NCBI RefSeq assembly: GCF_932526225.1
Contig: NC_064037.1
Span: 10,026,203-10,090,202, forward strand
Length of the DNA: 64,000 nt
Reading direction: 5' to 3'
Source: Nematostella vectensis
Taxonomy: Eukaryota; Cnidaria; Anthozoa; Actiniaria; Edwardsiidae
Of this stretch, positions 30,744-64,000 are shown piece by piece; positions within the stretch are counted from its first letter, which is position 1, and each line of letters begins with the position of its first letter. The notes under the pieces are model-generated. The model saw only the letters and a list, made by a program, of their open reading frames with translations, was not told where the DNA came from and made no database searches. A program made the translations under genes and the position numbers.

Positions 30744-33035
30744 CTTTGAAAATTCGGAACGATGTCTGAATTCTTGTTTGTCTCGTTCGGAGCAATTTGC
30801 TGATCTTTATAGATGAATAACGACGTTTTCTCGCATCTCTGATTGGTTGATCAAAACTTCAGCATAGACGGAAGTACTTTAACATAGACGGTAGAGTGGA
30901 ATGTAGTGGAATGCTGGTAAGAAAGCGACTTTCGATTCTAAATTTAGCGGTCAGCGAACATGACCAAGGGTCTATATCCGGGGCAATATCAACTCGTGTA
31001 CGCCCAGGGGGAAACCACAGACATCAAAATTAATAGAAATATAACAGCAAATATTCACCAACAGTAAAAAACTATTTGCGGTACTCCACTCGATATAGAA
31101 CTCCGTGGTTTCTAAATATACAAAACTCGGCGAACATGTTTGCTTTTATTTTCCGTCTTAACTGCAATAAGGTCGCGATATATTTTCTATTTAAATCGAG
31201 TTTACCAGATGAACCTTAGAGGTGACAACAAATGTTTAGGAGTTTCCTGTTTTGCTTAGCCTTTCAGAGATTAAGCTTGGATATCGTACTTTCTGGCAAA
31301 GAAAAGTCTATTGCGATTGGTACAGAAAAGTAAGCATGGAATATCTCTCGAGAAAAACACGTCCCCGATAAACATTTTTCATGTCTGTTACAATTGTTTT
31401 TCTGAGGTTATCAAGTTTAGCAAAACCGAAGAGCGGAAAAAAATCTCGCGAATTACCAAGAACGGAAGGAAAGTTTCGAGTCCAGTGGACACCTTTTTAT
31501 CCTATGAAGGAGATATATTACAACAAAAAACAATTTAAAGTACCCGACTCAGCAAAACTCGATTAAGCTAAATTAAAAAAAAAATACATGCAAAAATGCC
31601 AAGAATTCTGTAAGCAACTGAAGCCCTCTTGACTTTATAAGGACCGTTTTGCAGACAACGAGAACTTTTTGTTAAATCTTTGAATTGAAACGTGATTTTA
31701 CCAGACCGAATAAATACCAAAAATGGTAAACAGCGGAAGTTTCTTTGTGGCAAGCTGTGATGATGGTAAACAGCTATTTTAGAATGTTTTCCAAACAGGT
31801 CCCACCTAGGGAGCGCCTGCACAGTGCGCCAACCAACTAACAACTACGCCACAGAGAAAAACGATGCTCGCTTGCACAGTGCGCCAACCAACTAACAACT
31901 ACGCCACAGAGAAAAACGATGCTCGCTTGCACAGTGCGCCAACCAACTAACAACTACGCCACAGAGAAAAACGATGCTCGCTTGCACAGTGCGCCAACCA
32001 ACTAACAACTACGCCACAGAGAAAAACGATGCTCGCTTGCACAGTGCGCCAACCAACTAACAACTACGCCACAGAGAAAAACGATGCTCGCTTGCACATT
32101 GATCTGCGGTAAAGTTCTAGAAACTGTACTGCAGTTATTTTTGCAATTGGTTGATTTTCGATTGAAAGGAGTGCTGTTACGTTCACAGCAAACTTCATGT
32201 TGTTGAGAGTACAGGCATCGTATTATGAATTTGATCCATTACTAATTAAAACAAAAGGTTTCTCTCCACAATATTTTGATTAGAAAGTGATAAGTAAACC
32301 TATTGGGGGACAATAATTGAAATCTAACATACTTGTCCTTTTTAAAAGCGGTTGGGTTGAAATGAAAATATATTTATTCTTGTCATCACACTCGGCTCTG
32401 TGTGCGCGACCCTACGCCACCCCCCCCCCCCCCCTCCCCCTGTTTACGAGCCCGAATTTACTCTGCAAAAACATATATTGACAATGTAGTCATAAAGTTT
32501 ACTCACTGCAGGGTAGTTACTAGGTATTTTTTTTTTCCTTATTTCCAGATCTCCTAGGGCTACGAAATAAAATTGATCCCTGATCTAAAAAGCACTAGGT
32601 TTCACTCGCACATTTTTTATAAACTGGATTAAAAGTGCTTTTAACTTTTTGTGCGTCCTCATTTTCCGCACACGTTGGGCATTCATTTCATTTTTGTGCA
32701 TATCTCAAAAAAACAAATAGCCAAACGCGCGTAGCGAACCAAACAGGAATGTTGGGATGCCTGTGTTCCAACCAAAATGGCCGCCGCCCCGCCGCCCTCG
32801 CTCTAGTTCAAAGAGAGAGACTGGGTTCTAATAGGTTTGAAGGCACGCTTTCGTCGAAGTTACGTTCTCTTTTAGAATTGTTTTGAGTTAACGGCGAAAT
32901 CAAGGCTTAAATCGCCAAGTAAGTAGTCCAAGCAATGCATATTCTTTTTCGTTTGTTTCTCTTGCGTATTAAGTGTTTTGACGGCCATATTTTTTTTATT
33001 TCCAGACATAGTTCTAAATCTTGGTTTCCGCCAAA
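30744..33035. other. intergenic region between ShKT gene B and PRPF8
   Basis: This should hold the divergent promoters of paralogue B (leftward) and PRPF8 (rightward). The only strong structure is the 55-bp tandem array at 31816-32096; there is also a poly-C run near 32421. A 3' splice-site-like tttttttatttccag ends near 33004, so PRPF8 may have an upstream non-coding exon. Confidence 0.4.
31816..32096. repeat. 55-bp perfect tandem repeat, ~5 copies
   Basis: The unit (cttgcacagtgcgccaacca, then actaacaactacgccacaga, then gaaaaacgatgctcg) recurs exactly every 55 bp: its start appears at 31871, 31926, 31981 and 32036, with partial copies at both edges. The copies look identical, so the array is young or actively homogenised. 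Confidence 0.95.
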
Positions 33036-54899
<21,864 letters not shown>

Positions 54900-54919
<20 letters not shown>

Positions 54920-55155
54920 GAAAGACAGAAAGGGGATGTATGGTTAGAGAGAACAGAAATGACATGTTTGGTTAAGAAGAACAGAAAGGGGATGTACGGT
55001 TAGGCAGAACAGAGAGGGCATGTTTGGTTAAGAAAGACAGAAAGGGGATGTATGGTTAGGAAGAACATAGAGGACAAAGACAGAAATACAAAGACAGAAA
55101 TAAAGAAAGGGGATGTATGGTTAGACAGAACAGAGAGGACATGTTTGGTTAGGGT
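54900..55155. repeat. minisatellite beginning in the PRPF8 stop codon region
   Basis: Imperfect copies of a unit like gaggacatgtttggttaag, aaagacagaaaggggatgta, tggttag run from the last codons of PRPF8 (GAG GAC ATG TTT GGT TAA) into the 3' flank, about 4-5 copies. An AATAAA at 55099-55104 lies inside the array and could serve as a poly(A) signal. Confidence 0.88.
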
Positions 55156-56466
55156 TTGGTTATTGGTACCCTGGCTTGCTCGTTATTAGACCCCGACTGT
55201 TGTGACTGGGTATCTCTTGTGAATATAAGTGGAATCCAGGCAACGCTTCTACACATATAAATCGCACACAGCTCAGTGTAGAGAGATTCAAGTGAAAATA
55301 CGTTGTTTTTGACTTCATATTTTTTTAGGGCACATTTTTTTGCACTAGGAAAGTTGTGATACTCACCACTCTTCAATAGTAAGCCTGAATAATAGTGTCC
55401 TAATGGAACAGCTATGTGGCTGTGTTTCTTGCTTTGTTCTAGCATGTGATCCAGTCAACATAGCTTTTTAGAATAGGCAATAGCCAACAACTGTTGGAGA
55501 GTCTAAGTTATTTTTTTGTACAGATTACGAACAATCTAAGCTTAATGTCTGCCTAACTAAGTAATCTAAAGAAACTTTACTTGTAATATCCAGTTGTGCC
55601 GAAGTTTCTATTAAATGTTTTTCTGAACAAAATATATTGATGCCCACATATTTCTACTGATAATCAGTAGGTAAAAACGCAGGTTTCTCCACCACTTATA
55701 AGTGGTCGCAAAAACCGCTGGGTATCCCCAGACAGATTAACACCACCAAGAGGACGACAAAAGGCATAATCTTTTTTTTTTGCTACAGCACACGACTCGC
55801 AGATTTCATGCGTGGTGGAACAGATACGTCTTTATCATTGGGTTGGAGCTAATACTTTACAAAGAAGGAAGACGTTAAAGTTCCAGTCGCCACCCGTTGT
55901 CTAGAAACGCCTTCAGTTCCTTGCTGATGATGCAGTCCTGCACCCAGGATTTATCTCCAAAGGTGCAATGTTTTCTTTAAAAATGCAACATTTTCCCCGG
56001 GGATGGGGGGAAGGGTTTCAGTGTGGCTATAGCACGCAAGCCTTCCTTCTCCCCCCCCCTAAATGTGAGACCAGTGGAAAATCCTTTGATCCCTTGGATT
56101 AGACGAGAATGACCAAGCCGAAATTTGGAAAGAAAATCGTGACAAACTGACGTGTTTCATTCTAGATAATGAAGAGAACAAAACGATTGAAGTAATTGAT
56201 AAAAAGTAATTGATACATGGTTCTGCCATCGTTTGAATTTATTTACCACCTTCATTTTTACAAATAATTTCTACCTTTTGTTCACCTTTCGTTCGGAGAA
56301 TTGGCAATAGGCCATTTCGCAGTTAATTTGGGCTACCTGTGTAGTGGCGCAATTTCGCACGAAAACGAGTCAATCTAGGGCACTCGCGGGAAGTTAGAAA
56401 ACAAAAACAATGTTTACAACGAAGTTGGCCACAGGTAGCCCAGGCTCTGTCAATGAGTTATTAGTT

Positions 56467-56629
56467 AATGCTATTGATCGGTAGTATCTTGGTGTTACGG
56501 AGCACCAGCACCAAAAACACAATGGAACAAAAGCCAAAAACAAAGACCTTAGAACGAGACAATGAAATAGAGTACAAAGGCCTTGAGCACCAAGTTCCCC
56601 GTAACACCAAGGGATACCCTATTGATCTT
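56467..56629. mobile_element. MITE-like inverted repeat
   Basis: Left taatgctattgatcggtagt with atcttggtgttacgg pairs with right ccgtaacaccaagggatacc, then ctattgatctta. The arms are about 35 bp with few mismatches, enclosing roughly 90 bp. Confidence 0.75.
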
Positions 56630-57077
56630 AAACACGAAGGCGCGGTATAAAAGGGCCTAAGCCCCGCCCCCATTTTCCAAATGGAGAGAAAGTCCAATAT
56701 GGCGGCCATTACCGTTACGAGCCCAGTCAAGAAAGAATGCCCCCAAATCTAATGATTTGATATCCAACGAATAAATAATTTCCCAAATGAAAGAAAAGAT
56801 ATGTTTGATTTGTACTTCAAGCCTATCTTGGCAGCGAGAAATGCATATTTGTCTTAGAATTCGTACATTTACGGCGCGATTTCAAATCTCCCGCCTTTCC
56901 CTTTGACTCCATTTTCGGTATGCTTACCTTCCCGAACCTCCTAGAAAAGGATTTGGTAAGCTTGGGCCCGTAATGACTACAGTTATTGCTTAGCAGTCTA
57001 TCCTAATGGATTATGCGTGCAACGGGGTGCAAGCAAAGCTAAATTTTGCCATTCTTAGCGTGTTTAGAAATCGGAGG

Positions 57078-57837
57078 GTACAAAATGCAGGTTGCAGGTG
57101 AGATGCAGGTCGAGTACAAAATGCAGGTCGGGTGATTTTACAGGTTTTTTTTGCTTTCCCTATTTCATTCAATTTCTACGGCTCACGTGACGCGTTAAAA
57201 TATTGAACACTTAGATTCTCGTTTATTACTAAGCAATTATGTGACCTTGGGAATAATAAGAATATCTTGCCAGCGATTTGCTGCACATCAAGCAAACTTG
57301 GGTCAAGTAATGTTAACAGTATAAATATGTCAGTAAAAATTGTATAAGAACGTAAACCCACGAATTTTCCTCCGCTTCATGTTAAACATACCGGTGCACC
57401 ACCCACCCCCCTTCCTCCCCTTCGAAAATGTCTAGATCCACCCCTGCTGTCCATTGGAATTATTAAAAAAAGCTATATACTAGAAAGTGAACCATTTATC
57501 TAACAGACATAGTCACCACATTTTGGAGTTTATTCAATTTATCTTTGGTTGATGAGCAGCAAATCACTAGCGAGATATTGGTAGTTTTCCGACGGTCACG
57601 TGATCTGTGACGTAACCACCTATACATACTTTTTTCACTTAATGTCCATCTGACATTATACATTTGACCCAAGTTTGGTTGATGTGCAGCAAAGTCACGG
57701 GATTGCTTATGCTTAGTTATAAAAGAGAATCTGAGCGTCACGTGAGCCGTAGAAATTGAATGAAATAGAGGAAGCAAAAAAAAAAAAAAACAGTAAAATC
57801 ACCCGACCTGCATTTTGTACTTTTGTACATTTTGTAC
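57078..57837. repeat. large inverted repeat, ~200-bp arms
   Basis: The left arm 57078-57310 and right arm about 57655-57837 are complementary in several blocks: gtacaaaatgcag, gcaggtcgggtgattttac, ggctcacgtga, and tgctgcacatcaagcaaact. The blocks are in mirrored order. The centre (about 340 bp) is non-coding, so this is a foldback element. Confidence 0.75.
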
Positions 57838-58494
57838 ACCAAACAACTGAAGGGCTACTAAAGAAATGCCTAGATATCCATCTAAGTGAGTTGGAGCCAT
57901 AATTGAGTCTATCTTTCTACTTGGATCAGAATGCACCTGTATAGTATTTTGTTTTTATCTTGCAATCTATGATGACTACGAATGACTACAAACAATAACA
58001 ATTGAATTAGCTTTGTGTTTCTATTTGTCGAAAAAGGGTCTGGATCCCTAGTTTATAAAGGGGTTGCCCAAACATATGTTTTATACTTTATAAGTTAAAT
58101 TATACAAATTATATTAAACATGTCTCTATTTAATAGAGACATTACTTTTACTGTTTTGATTCAATGAATATCACCCCCCCTGTATCTATACTTGCTTTTA
58201 CTGTAAGAATGAATGGATATAAGACAAGGCATTTTGGTTTATTCAAAAGAATAATTTATAATGCAATTTATAAAATATCACTGGTAGCTAAACACTTCAG
58301 TAACACATAAATCAATTTGATAACATGGAACATGTTTCCTTTATAAAGGAATGTTTATGATTTAAAATCACAGGGAAAATGTAATACTGTATACGTCTAT
58401 GTAACTGCTTTTTCTTGAGGAATATATCTTGTTGATTATTCATATGTCACCATGACTTGCTTCTTGGGTATAGCTAGGATGAAAGTATATAATT

Positions 58495-59478
58495 CCCCTC
58501 AACTGGCCTGTACCGGCTTTGGGAAATACCCACAACCCAAAAAATTCATAAATGCAAACTAAACACAACAAGATGAAGATACTCAGGCATCAGTCTAAGG
58601 GATAAATGGTCTTTCAGATATGCATCCAACCAAGGTGTTGGCATCTACTCTTAAGCCAAATAATAGCACAGGTTCTTTGACAAATTTCAAATCGAACAAG
58701 GAAAGAAAAGCAGAATCACCCCTCTCAATAAAACGCTCAAAATACCACACAAGGGAGAGAGATCAGCAAACACAGCTCAAGACACAAATAGATACCTTTA
58801 TTCTGATCCTCCAGGTTCATTTCCATGGCCTCAAAACACAATGTCCACTCCTTGAAGGTCTGTAAAATCACGAAGATGCCTTTACGGATTGCAAAGCATT
58901 CTTGGAGATCCAGGGAAAAATTCACGAGGGGAGGGCCAGTCAACAGTCCTCTCCCCAAAGTCAGATGTTGTTTTCACCCCAAAGCCAAACAAATCAATTC
59001 CAGGTCATACAGACCCAGAATAGCAGTGTAAACAATTTTGGAATCAATTTGGTTTCAGAAAAGACAGCATTTAGGAGAGCTGTGGTGATTCATTAGAAAA
59101 TTATTTTCTCATCCAGGCAAAGCCAAACAAGAAAAAATCATCATGAATCCCCCTTTGCTTGCAAATATCCATAAGCAAAGCACTCAATTATGCCCCAAAA
59201 GACTTCATGATGTCCTGAGACACTCTCCTAATATTCTCATCTGTATTTTTGATGAAAAATACAAGCAACCATCAACTTGTGGTTGCTTCAGCACAACGAC
59301 GAGGGATTAAAAGTGGGGACCGCAAAGCACTGTTGGAAAGCTTGGATACCGCTGACTAGGTGCAGCTGTGTTCGACTTTGACGGGCTGTATAAAACTCAA
59401 AATAGGGGGGGAGGTATCTGTTTTCAGTCTGTTTTTTTGTAAATTCAGCTAAAAAATAGCAAGGAGTCAATGGGTTAA
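58495..59478. repeat. ~1 kb dispersed repeat, copy 2
   Basis: Same orientation and near-identical to 12848-13844, with small indels (for example, about 16 nt are missing near 58967). A non-coding element of unknown class. Confidence 0.85.
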
Positions 59479-60404
59479 TTAGAAATTATTTGGCCCCCAA
59501 TTAATTCAGAAAGATTTACTAAACTGTTTAGTTAACATTACTAGAATACAAATAATGGACTGCTTTCACTGATGATTTATGTGTATTGATAGAAAGATCC
59601 CAACAATAAAAAAACTACCATTTACTGAATTTATACTTAAATTCCATCTTATAGTATCTTGTAAATATAATTAAAACTTAACACACCACAAAACAATCTT
59701 GTCCGAGCTCGAGGCGATGTAAAAATAAAAACAAACAATAGGAAAGCAAGATTTGATCTACAAGCAACATCTTTTCTATGAAGGCCTGCATTACTTCCAC
59801 TGGCAGTTATGTGGACAAAAGTCAAGATGCATCCAACTGATCCACCTAAAACAATGTAAACAGGTAAAAGAAGTAAAATATTAAATATTCAATATACAAA
59901 ACAGACTTTGGAGTGAAAATATATTGATTTTATCCAGAAGTAAAATGAAGATTGATACATGCGCTCAAATGAATAAACATCGAAGCACCATTCATCGTTG
60001 TTTTCGACGTTGTAAACACGCGTGAAAACTTTAATTCAACGACTTTTTGGGCTATTACTTCCTGTTTGCATCTTTTGGAAACTGTTTTACCCTAAAAGGT
60101 GAAGTTGATAAGTTGATCCAGTCAGTTTTCATCACGGCATCAATGGATGTTTGGTGTGAAAACTCCACGGTATGTAGCGAACAAACTTCTGAAGTAAAAT
60201 GAAATGGCCATCGCTTTGTACTGCTTTATGATTTGATTAAAATATTTCATTTGCATTTTGTCATATTGTTTTTGTTCCTGTCAATTTTTTCCTCCTCCTT
60301 TCCCCCGGGATAGGGATCTATTGATCCATTGCCTATTCATGTGCCCCACGGACTGGCATGTGTTCGTCAAGTGTGGTGTACAATGCGGATACTCAATTGC
60401 TTCT
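59479..60404. other. non-coding AT-rich DNA
   Basis: I see no gene, repeat or RNA structure that I can support in this roughly 0.9 kb. Confidence 0.4.
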
Positions 60405-60812
60405 TGCAATAGTCCAGTTCCCGGGACATAGCGGGGAACGTAACGGGGACATGGCCGTGAAAGTACGCTTTTGTACAGCTACATTTCTCCAGGTGGGCGG
60501 GAACAGTAAACTTTTGCCAAATTAGCGGGGATTTTTAGCAGGGATAGTACAGTAACGCAAAACCTTACGACAGCTTCAGGAATTTTTGAAGATCCGTGTA
60601 TCAATTATTTTTTCCCTTCTTGTTTTATAAGTCGTGGGATGTCTTTGTCATCCAATCAATGAAGCGATGGAGGGTATTTCAATAATTTTTTAGGGTAACA
60701 GCACGATTTCCCCGGGGGTCGGAGAAAATTAACACTGCACAAATGCTACATTCCCTGCTATGTCCCGGGGGTCTGGGGGGGGGGGGGGGTCGCTTTCAAC
60801 TGACTAGTGCAT
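60405..60812. mobile_element. MITE family C copy 2
   Basis: Left tgcaatagtccagttcccgg with gacatagcgggg pairs with right ccctgctatgtcccggg and, after a poly-G run near 60776, ttcaactgactagtgca. The end design matches 20349-20893. Confidence 0.7.
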
Positions 60813-61081
60813 TATTTGTTATTCTCGGATGTGAGAATGTTTGCAGACTTGATTTTTCAGTGTTTTCCACCATTCAGCACATCATAAGAAGAAATCTGGT
60901 GTTTATAGTTCATGCTATCTTTATATTTCTCGTCCTGCCGTTCGTTTTCATTTTGGGTGGCTTTGGTTTTTTGGTCGATTTTGCTTAGCAAAATTCGTTC
61001 AACCGAACAAAACAACACTAATAAAAAAGCTCACAAATGTGAGCATGCGTATAACCTCCCGTTATTACCACCTTACATGTG

Positions 61082-62136
61082 TATTACCAAGAGACCATGA
61101 TGTAAGAGAACGAATCCCCCGTATTAGGGTATGTTCCAATGATGACGTCCGTAAAAACTATTTTTAGAACAAGCAGTTATTTTTAGATACGTCTCTGTTT
61201 GGTTAGCGCTCACGTTTCCTAGCAACATGAGTCTTTACGCGCGATCACATCTTGAGCAATGTGATCCGGCAAAGGATGTTTCGGAAATCTTTTCGACCGA
61301 AAATACCTTCCTTTTTTACGAACGCTGTAAAAATGATCTTCCATAGAGTACGCTGGAGCCAATCAACCGTTTCTGGGACAATGCATAAAGTGCGTGATTT
61401 TAGGCTCTGGGATCAACTTTCCCAGTAAAAGTTTTCACTGCTGATTCGCAAATTAACTTATAACACAATAATCAATCATAAATCTGTGTTTACAAAACAC
61501 AATTCTCTTCCATTTCCCTTTTAATGAAAAAGATACATCCAGAACTTAATACCATTATATTCACACCGATATTACAAATAAAAGATTTCAAGTCTTTATA
61601 ATGAAGTAGATCTTATTTCAGTGACAAGGGTTTCTTGAGTGACATGATTTCTGAACATGTGCGTGAAAATTCATTCATCTAAAAATGTTATAAATCAAAG
61701 AAAAATAAAGGCCTTCTTGTATTAAAATACATAACATAGACTCTGAGAATGCCTAGGTATTCCATCTCATCGAATTGCAGAGAAAAAGAACTTTTTAGGA
61801 GTCTGCACGATGTTCATCAATGAACTCCAAATTCACCGTCTCCCCGACGTCTTCCCGTTCAATTATTTATATAACATTTAGATAACTAAACATTAGATAA
61901 CTTAACAGATAACAGGATACCACCCCATGAGTAGCATTGTGATCGTGAGTCTTGAAGAGAAGCTAAAAGGATAAAAAACAGGTAGCAAACGAAGTAAAGA
62001 AGTGCCCATAACGAAATATGGCACGACGAACTATGATGCTATGATTGACAAGCTCGCGCAATCTAAAAATAGCTTTCTTGGACGTTATCATGGGCCACAG
62101 GGGTTCGTTCTCTTATATCAAGGTCTCTTGGTATTA
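61082..62136. mobile_element. 1.05-kb element with ~90-bp TIRs and TATTA duplication
   Basis: The element proper is 61087-62131, beginning ccaagagaccatgatgtaag and ending with the inverted counterpart (ttatatcaaggtctcttgg). Terminal inverted repeats extend about 90 bp inward (to ctatttttaga on the left). TATTA flanks both sides (61082-61086 and 62132-62136). The interior is AT-rich with no transposase frame, so it is non-autonomous. Confidence 0.85.
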
Positions 62137-62319
62137 CCTTATCGCGTCGTTTGTTTGTGACCAACAACTAACCATTTCTGTCTATTCTGGGTAATAGAAT
62201 TCGCTACTCGAATTTTCGCTGTCGCTCATTATGTAGTTTGAAGGTGGAAAAAATTGCAGAAAAACAGAATATTATGAAAGTTTTAGTAGGACAATACACA
62301 ATTCCGTAGCCCTCTACCC

Positions 62320-62470
62320 TGGGTACTAGGGGCTCAAAGCTTCGCGGCGACAAATCGTTGTTGCCGCGAAGCTCGGAGCCTCTCAGTCTACGGACTGAGT
62401 GTGAAATAATGAGTTTTCACACCCGGGCCATGCATCTAATGAGGTCTGGGCCACGAAGCGTAGCGAGCAA
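62320..62470. repeat. hairpin-forming segment
   Basis: ggctcaaagcttcgcggcga near 62334 pairs with gttgccgcgaagctcggagc near 62359, separated by about 6 nt. It is followed by the gcgtagcgag motif. This may be a MITE end. Confidence 0.55.
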
Positions 62471-62745
62471 CGGGTTTACAACGGTTTTAGGGGAATTTTT
62501 CACTGAAATGGTTATCAACCGTTTGGATAACGATATGATATCTTACATCGTGTTTAACTTATATCCAGGTGCAAGAATCATGTTAACAAATCGGCGCTTT
62601 TCTCGAGAAATTCACGCGACTAGCTAACAGAACAGTGCTTTCGAGAATGGCGCCGAAAACGAAACCATGGACACGTCAAGTGGTAATGGCGAATGAGCTG
62701 CTTTTCTGGGTTACAGTCACTGATTTGTAGATAAAAGGTAAAGTT

Positions 62746-64000
62746 TATTTTAGAAGTGTATGCGACTTTAGCAAGGCCTTCGACAAGGTGTCCCACGCAA
62801 AGCTATCCCATAAACTACATCACTGTGGCATACGTGGAAAGACTCTTGGTTGGATTGAAGCCTTTCTAAACAACCGAAATCAGTTCGTAGTAGTTGACGG
62901 GTCCCATTCCAGTCAGGTTCCTGTGACATCAGATGTCCCCCAGGGGACCGTGCTTGGCCCAACCCTCTTTCTTGTGTTCATTAACGACATCGTTGACCAA
63001 TGCAGCTCGGTAACTCGCCTATTTGCAGATGACACAGTGGTCTACAGGACCATTCGATCTCCAGCTGACCATGTGTCCCTCCAACACGATCTCTGCAACC
63101 TTGAAGCCTGGGCTCGGGCTTGGCAGATGGAGTTTAATGCCTCTAAATGCCAATTACTGCCGATCACCTTGAAGAGAAATAGCAGCTTGTTCAACTACTC
63201 GCTAGACTCCCAGCTCCTGAATTCTACAGACGAGCATGACTATCTAGGGATCCGCGTTGCACACGATCTCCGCTGGAGTAGGCATTGTTGTAAAGTCTCT
63301 TTGAAAGCCAACAAGACTCTTGGATTATTACGACGTACCCTTAAACCCTGTTCTCAAAGTGTAAAGGAACGTGCGTACTTTTCAATGATAAGACCGGTCA
63401 TGGAATATGCTTCTCCAGTATGGAACCCCTTCACGGATAGAGACATCAACAAATTAGAGCAAGTGCAGAAAAATGCGGCGCGTTTCGTTACTGGTACCTA
63501 CGACCCCAGGGCAAGCTCATCTGACCTTGTTAAATCCCTGAATTGGGACTCGCTTGAAGTGCGACGTCAGCTCGCCCAACTATGCCTCTTCTATAAAATC
63601 CGCAACAATTTAGTGAACATTGCTCTACCTCAACAATTTCAGCCAAACCTTCGACCGTCCAGAACAAACTCCTCTAAATATAACCAGATTCAGTCCAATG
63701 TACTTTCCCACTCATACTCTTTTTTTCCTAGAACTATCAGGACTTGGAACTTGCTTCCCTCCAAGGTTGTCGAGTCCTCGTCGATTGACTCCTTTAAATC
63801 AAGTGCACTGCCAGTCTTAAGATCCTTACGGATCCCTGGCCACCTTCGCCGCCTATAATACCTTGGCGCCCCCTAGAAATAAGCGCAAGCTTTAATAGGG
63901 TCTAACATTTAAGCCTTTAAGCCTTAAGCTTCCACTGTTTGTAGATTGTAAGTCCTTTTTAAAGACAGAACCCGTATTTGGTGTCGAGTTATGATTCGAA
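62746..64000 (+). mobile_element. 5'-truncated non-LTR retrotransposon (LINE) reverse transcriptase
   Basis: A frame running to the stop at 63856-63858 encodes the C-terminal part of a reverse transcriptase. It enters at CDFSKAFDKVSH near 62764 (conserved block before the palm), then VPQGTVLGPTLF, LFADDT (catalytic Y/FxDD motif), WQMEFNASKCQ, YLGI and a thumb-like region. An internal ATG at 62788 gives 356 aa. The missing N-terminus (endonuclease and early RT) and the abrupt start indicate 5' truncation, usual for LINE insertions. The family is CR1/Jockey-like on motif style only. The 3' UTR runs to the window edge; its tail is not seen. Confidence 0.9.

Larger units (their letters stand above)
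55156..58494. other. gene-poor region 3' of PRPF8
   Basis: No supported exon. It contains a fragment related to the Mab-21-intron MITE (about 55790-55912), the inverted repeats at 56467-56629 and 57078-57837, and A/T-rich DNA. Confidence 0.45.

Noticed and set aside
31816-32096. Possible CRISPR-like array
   Set aside because: The 55-bp units are directly adjacent with no unique spacers, and the genome is eukaryotic.
32635-32886. 83-aa plus-strand frame just upstream of PRPF8
   Set aside because: No homology recognised. It may be 5' UTR or promoter sequence; the PRPF8 start at 33036 matches family length better.

Overview
The window looks like animal nuclear DNA, most probably from a cnidarian and perhaps a sea anemone such as Nematostella. 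The evidence is AT-rich DNA, genes split by many GT-AG introns, secreted ShKT-domain proteins, and dozens of small foldback (MITE-like) elements. The species is inferred; no sequence search was possible. No bacterial operon, CRISPR array or virus is visible.

Layout. 1-3.4 kb has no gene that I can support and holds several foldbacks. 3.47-10.39 kb (minus) is a complete LIS1/PAFAH1B1 gene in 15 coding exons (409 aa). At 11.44-11.69 kb (plus), head-to-head with it, is a tiny CHCH-type cysteine protein. 11.9-15.1 kb is packed with repeats: a nested foldback, one copy of a ~1 kb dispersed repeat, and MITEs. 15.9-18.0 kb (plus) is a Mab-21/cGAS-like nucleotidyltransferase with its predicted catalytic residues intact and a short second exon. 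18.9-22.3 kb and 27.8-30.7 kb (both minus) are two tandem paralogues encoding small secreted proteins with the order ShKT, papilin-like 'YGCCWD' cysteine motif, ShKT. 31.8-32.1 kb is a perfect 55-bp tandem repeat. 33.0-54.9 kb (plus) is a complete PRPF8 gene, the core spliceosomal protein Prp8, reconstructed here in 38 coding exons (2320 aa). 55-62.7 kb is gene-poor and holds the second ~1 kb repeat copy, large inverted repeats and a 1.05-kb element with long terminal inverted repeats and a 5-bp target duplication. 62.75-64.0 kb is a 5'-truncated non-LTR retrotransposon.

How it fits together. LIS1 (dynein regulation) and PRPF8 (splicing catalysis) are housekeeping genes. Between them lie faster-evolving genes: a possible cGAS-like immune sensor and the duplicated secreted ShKT pair. 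These are neighbours, not an operon, and I see no evidence that they share a pathway. Exon joins were checked by hand: every junction keeps frame and each total length is divisible by three. Repeated micro-duplications around PRPF8 splice sites are the most unusual local feature.
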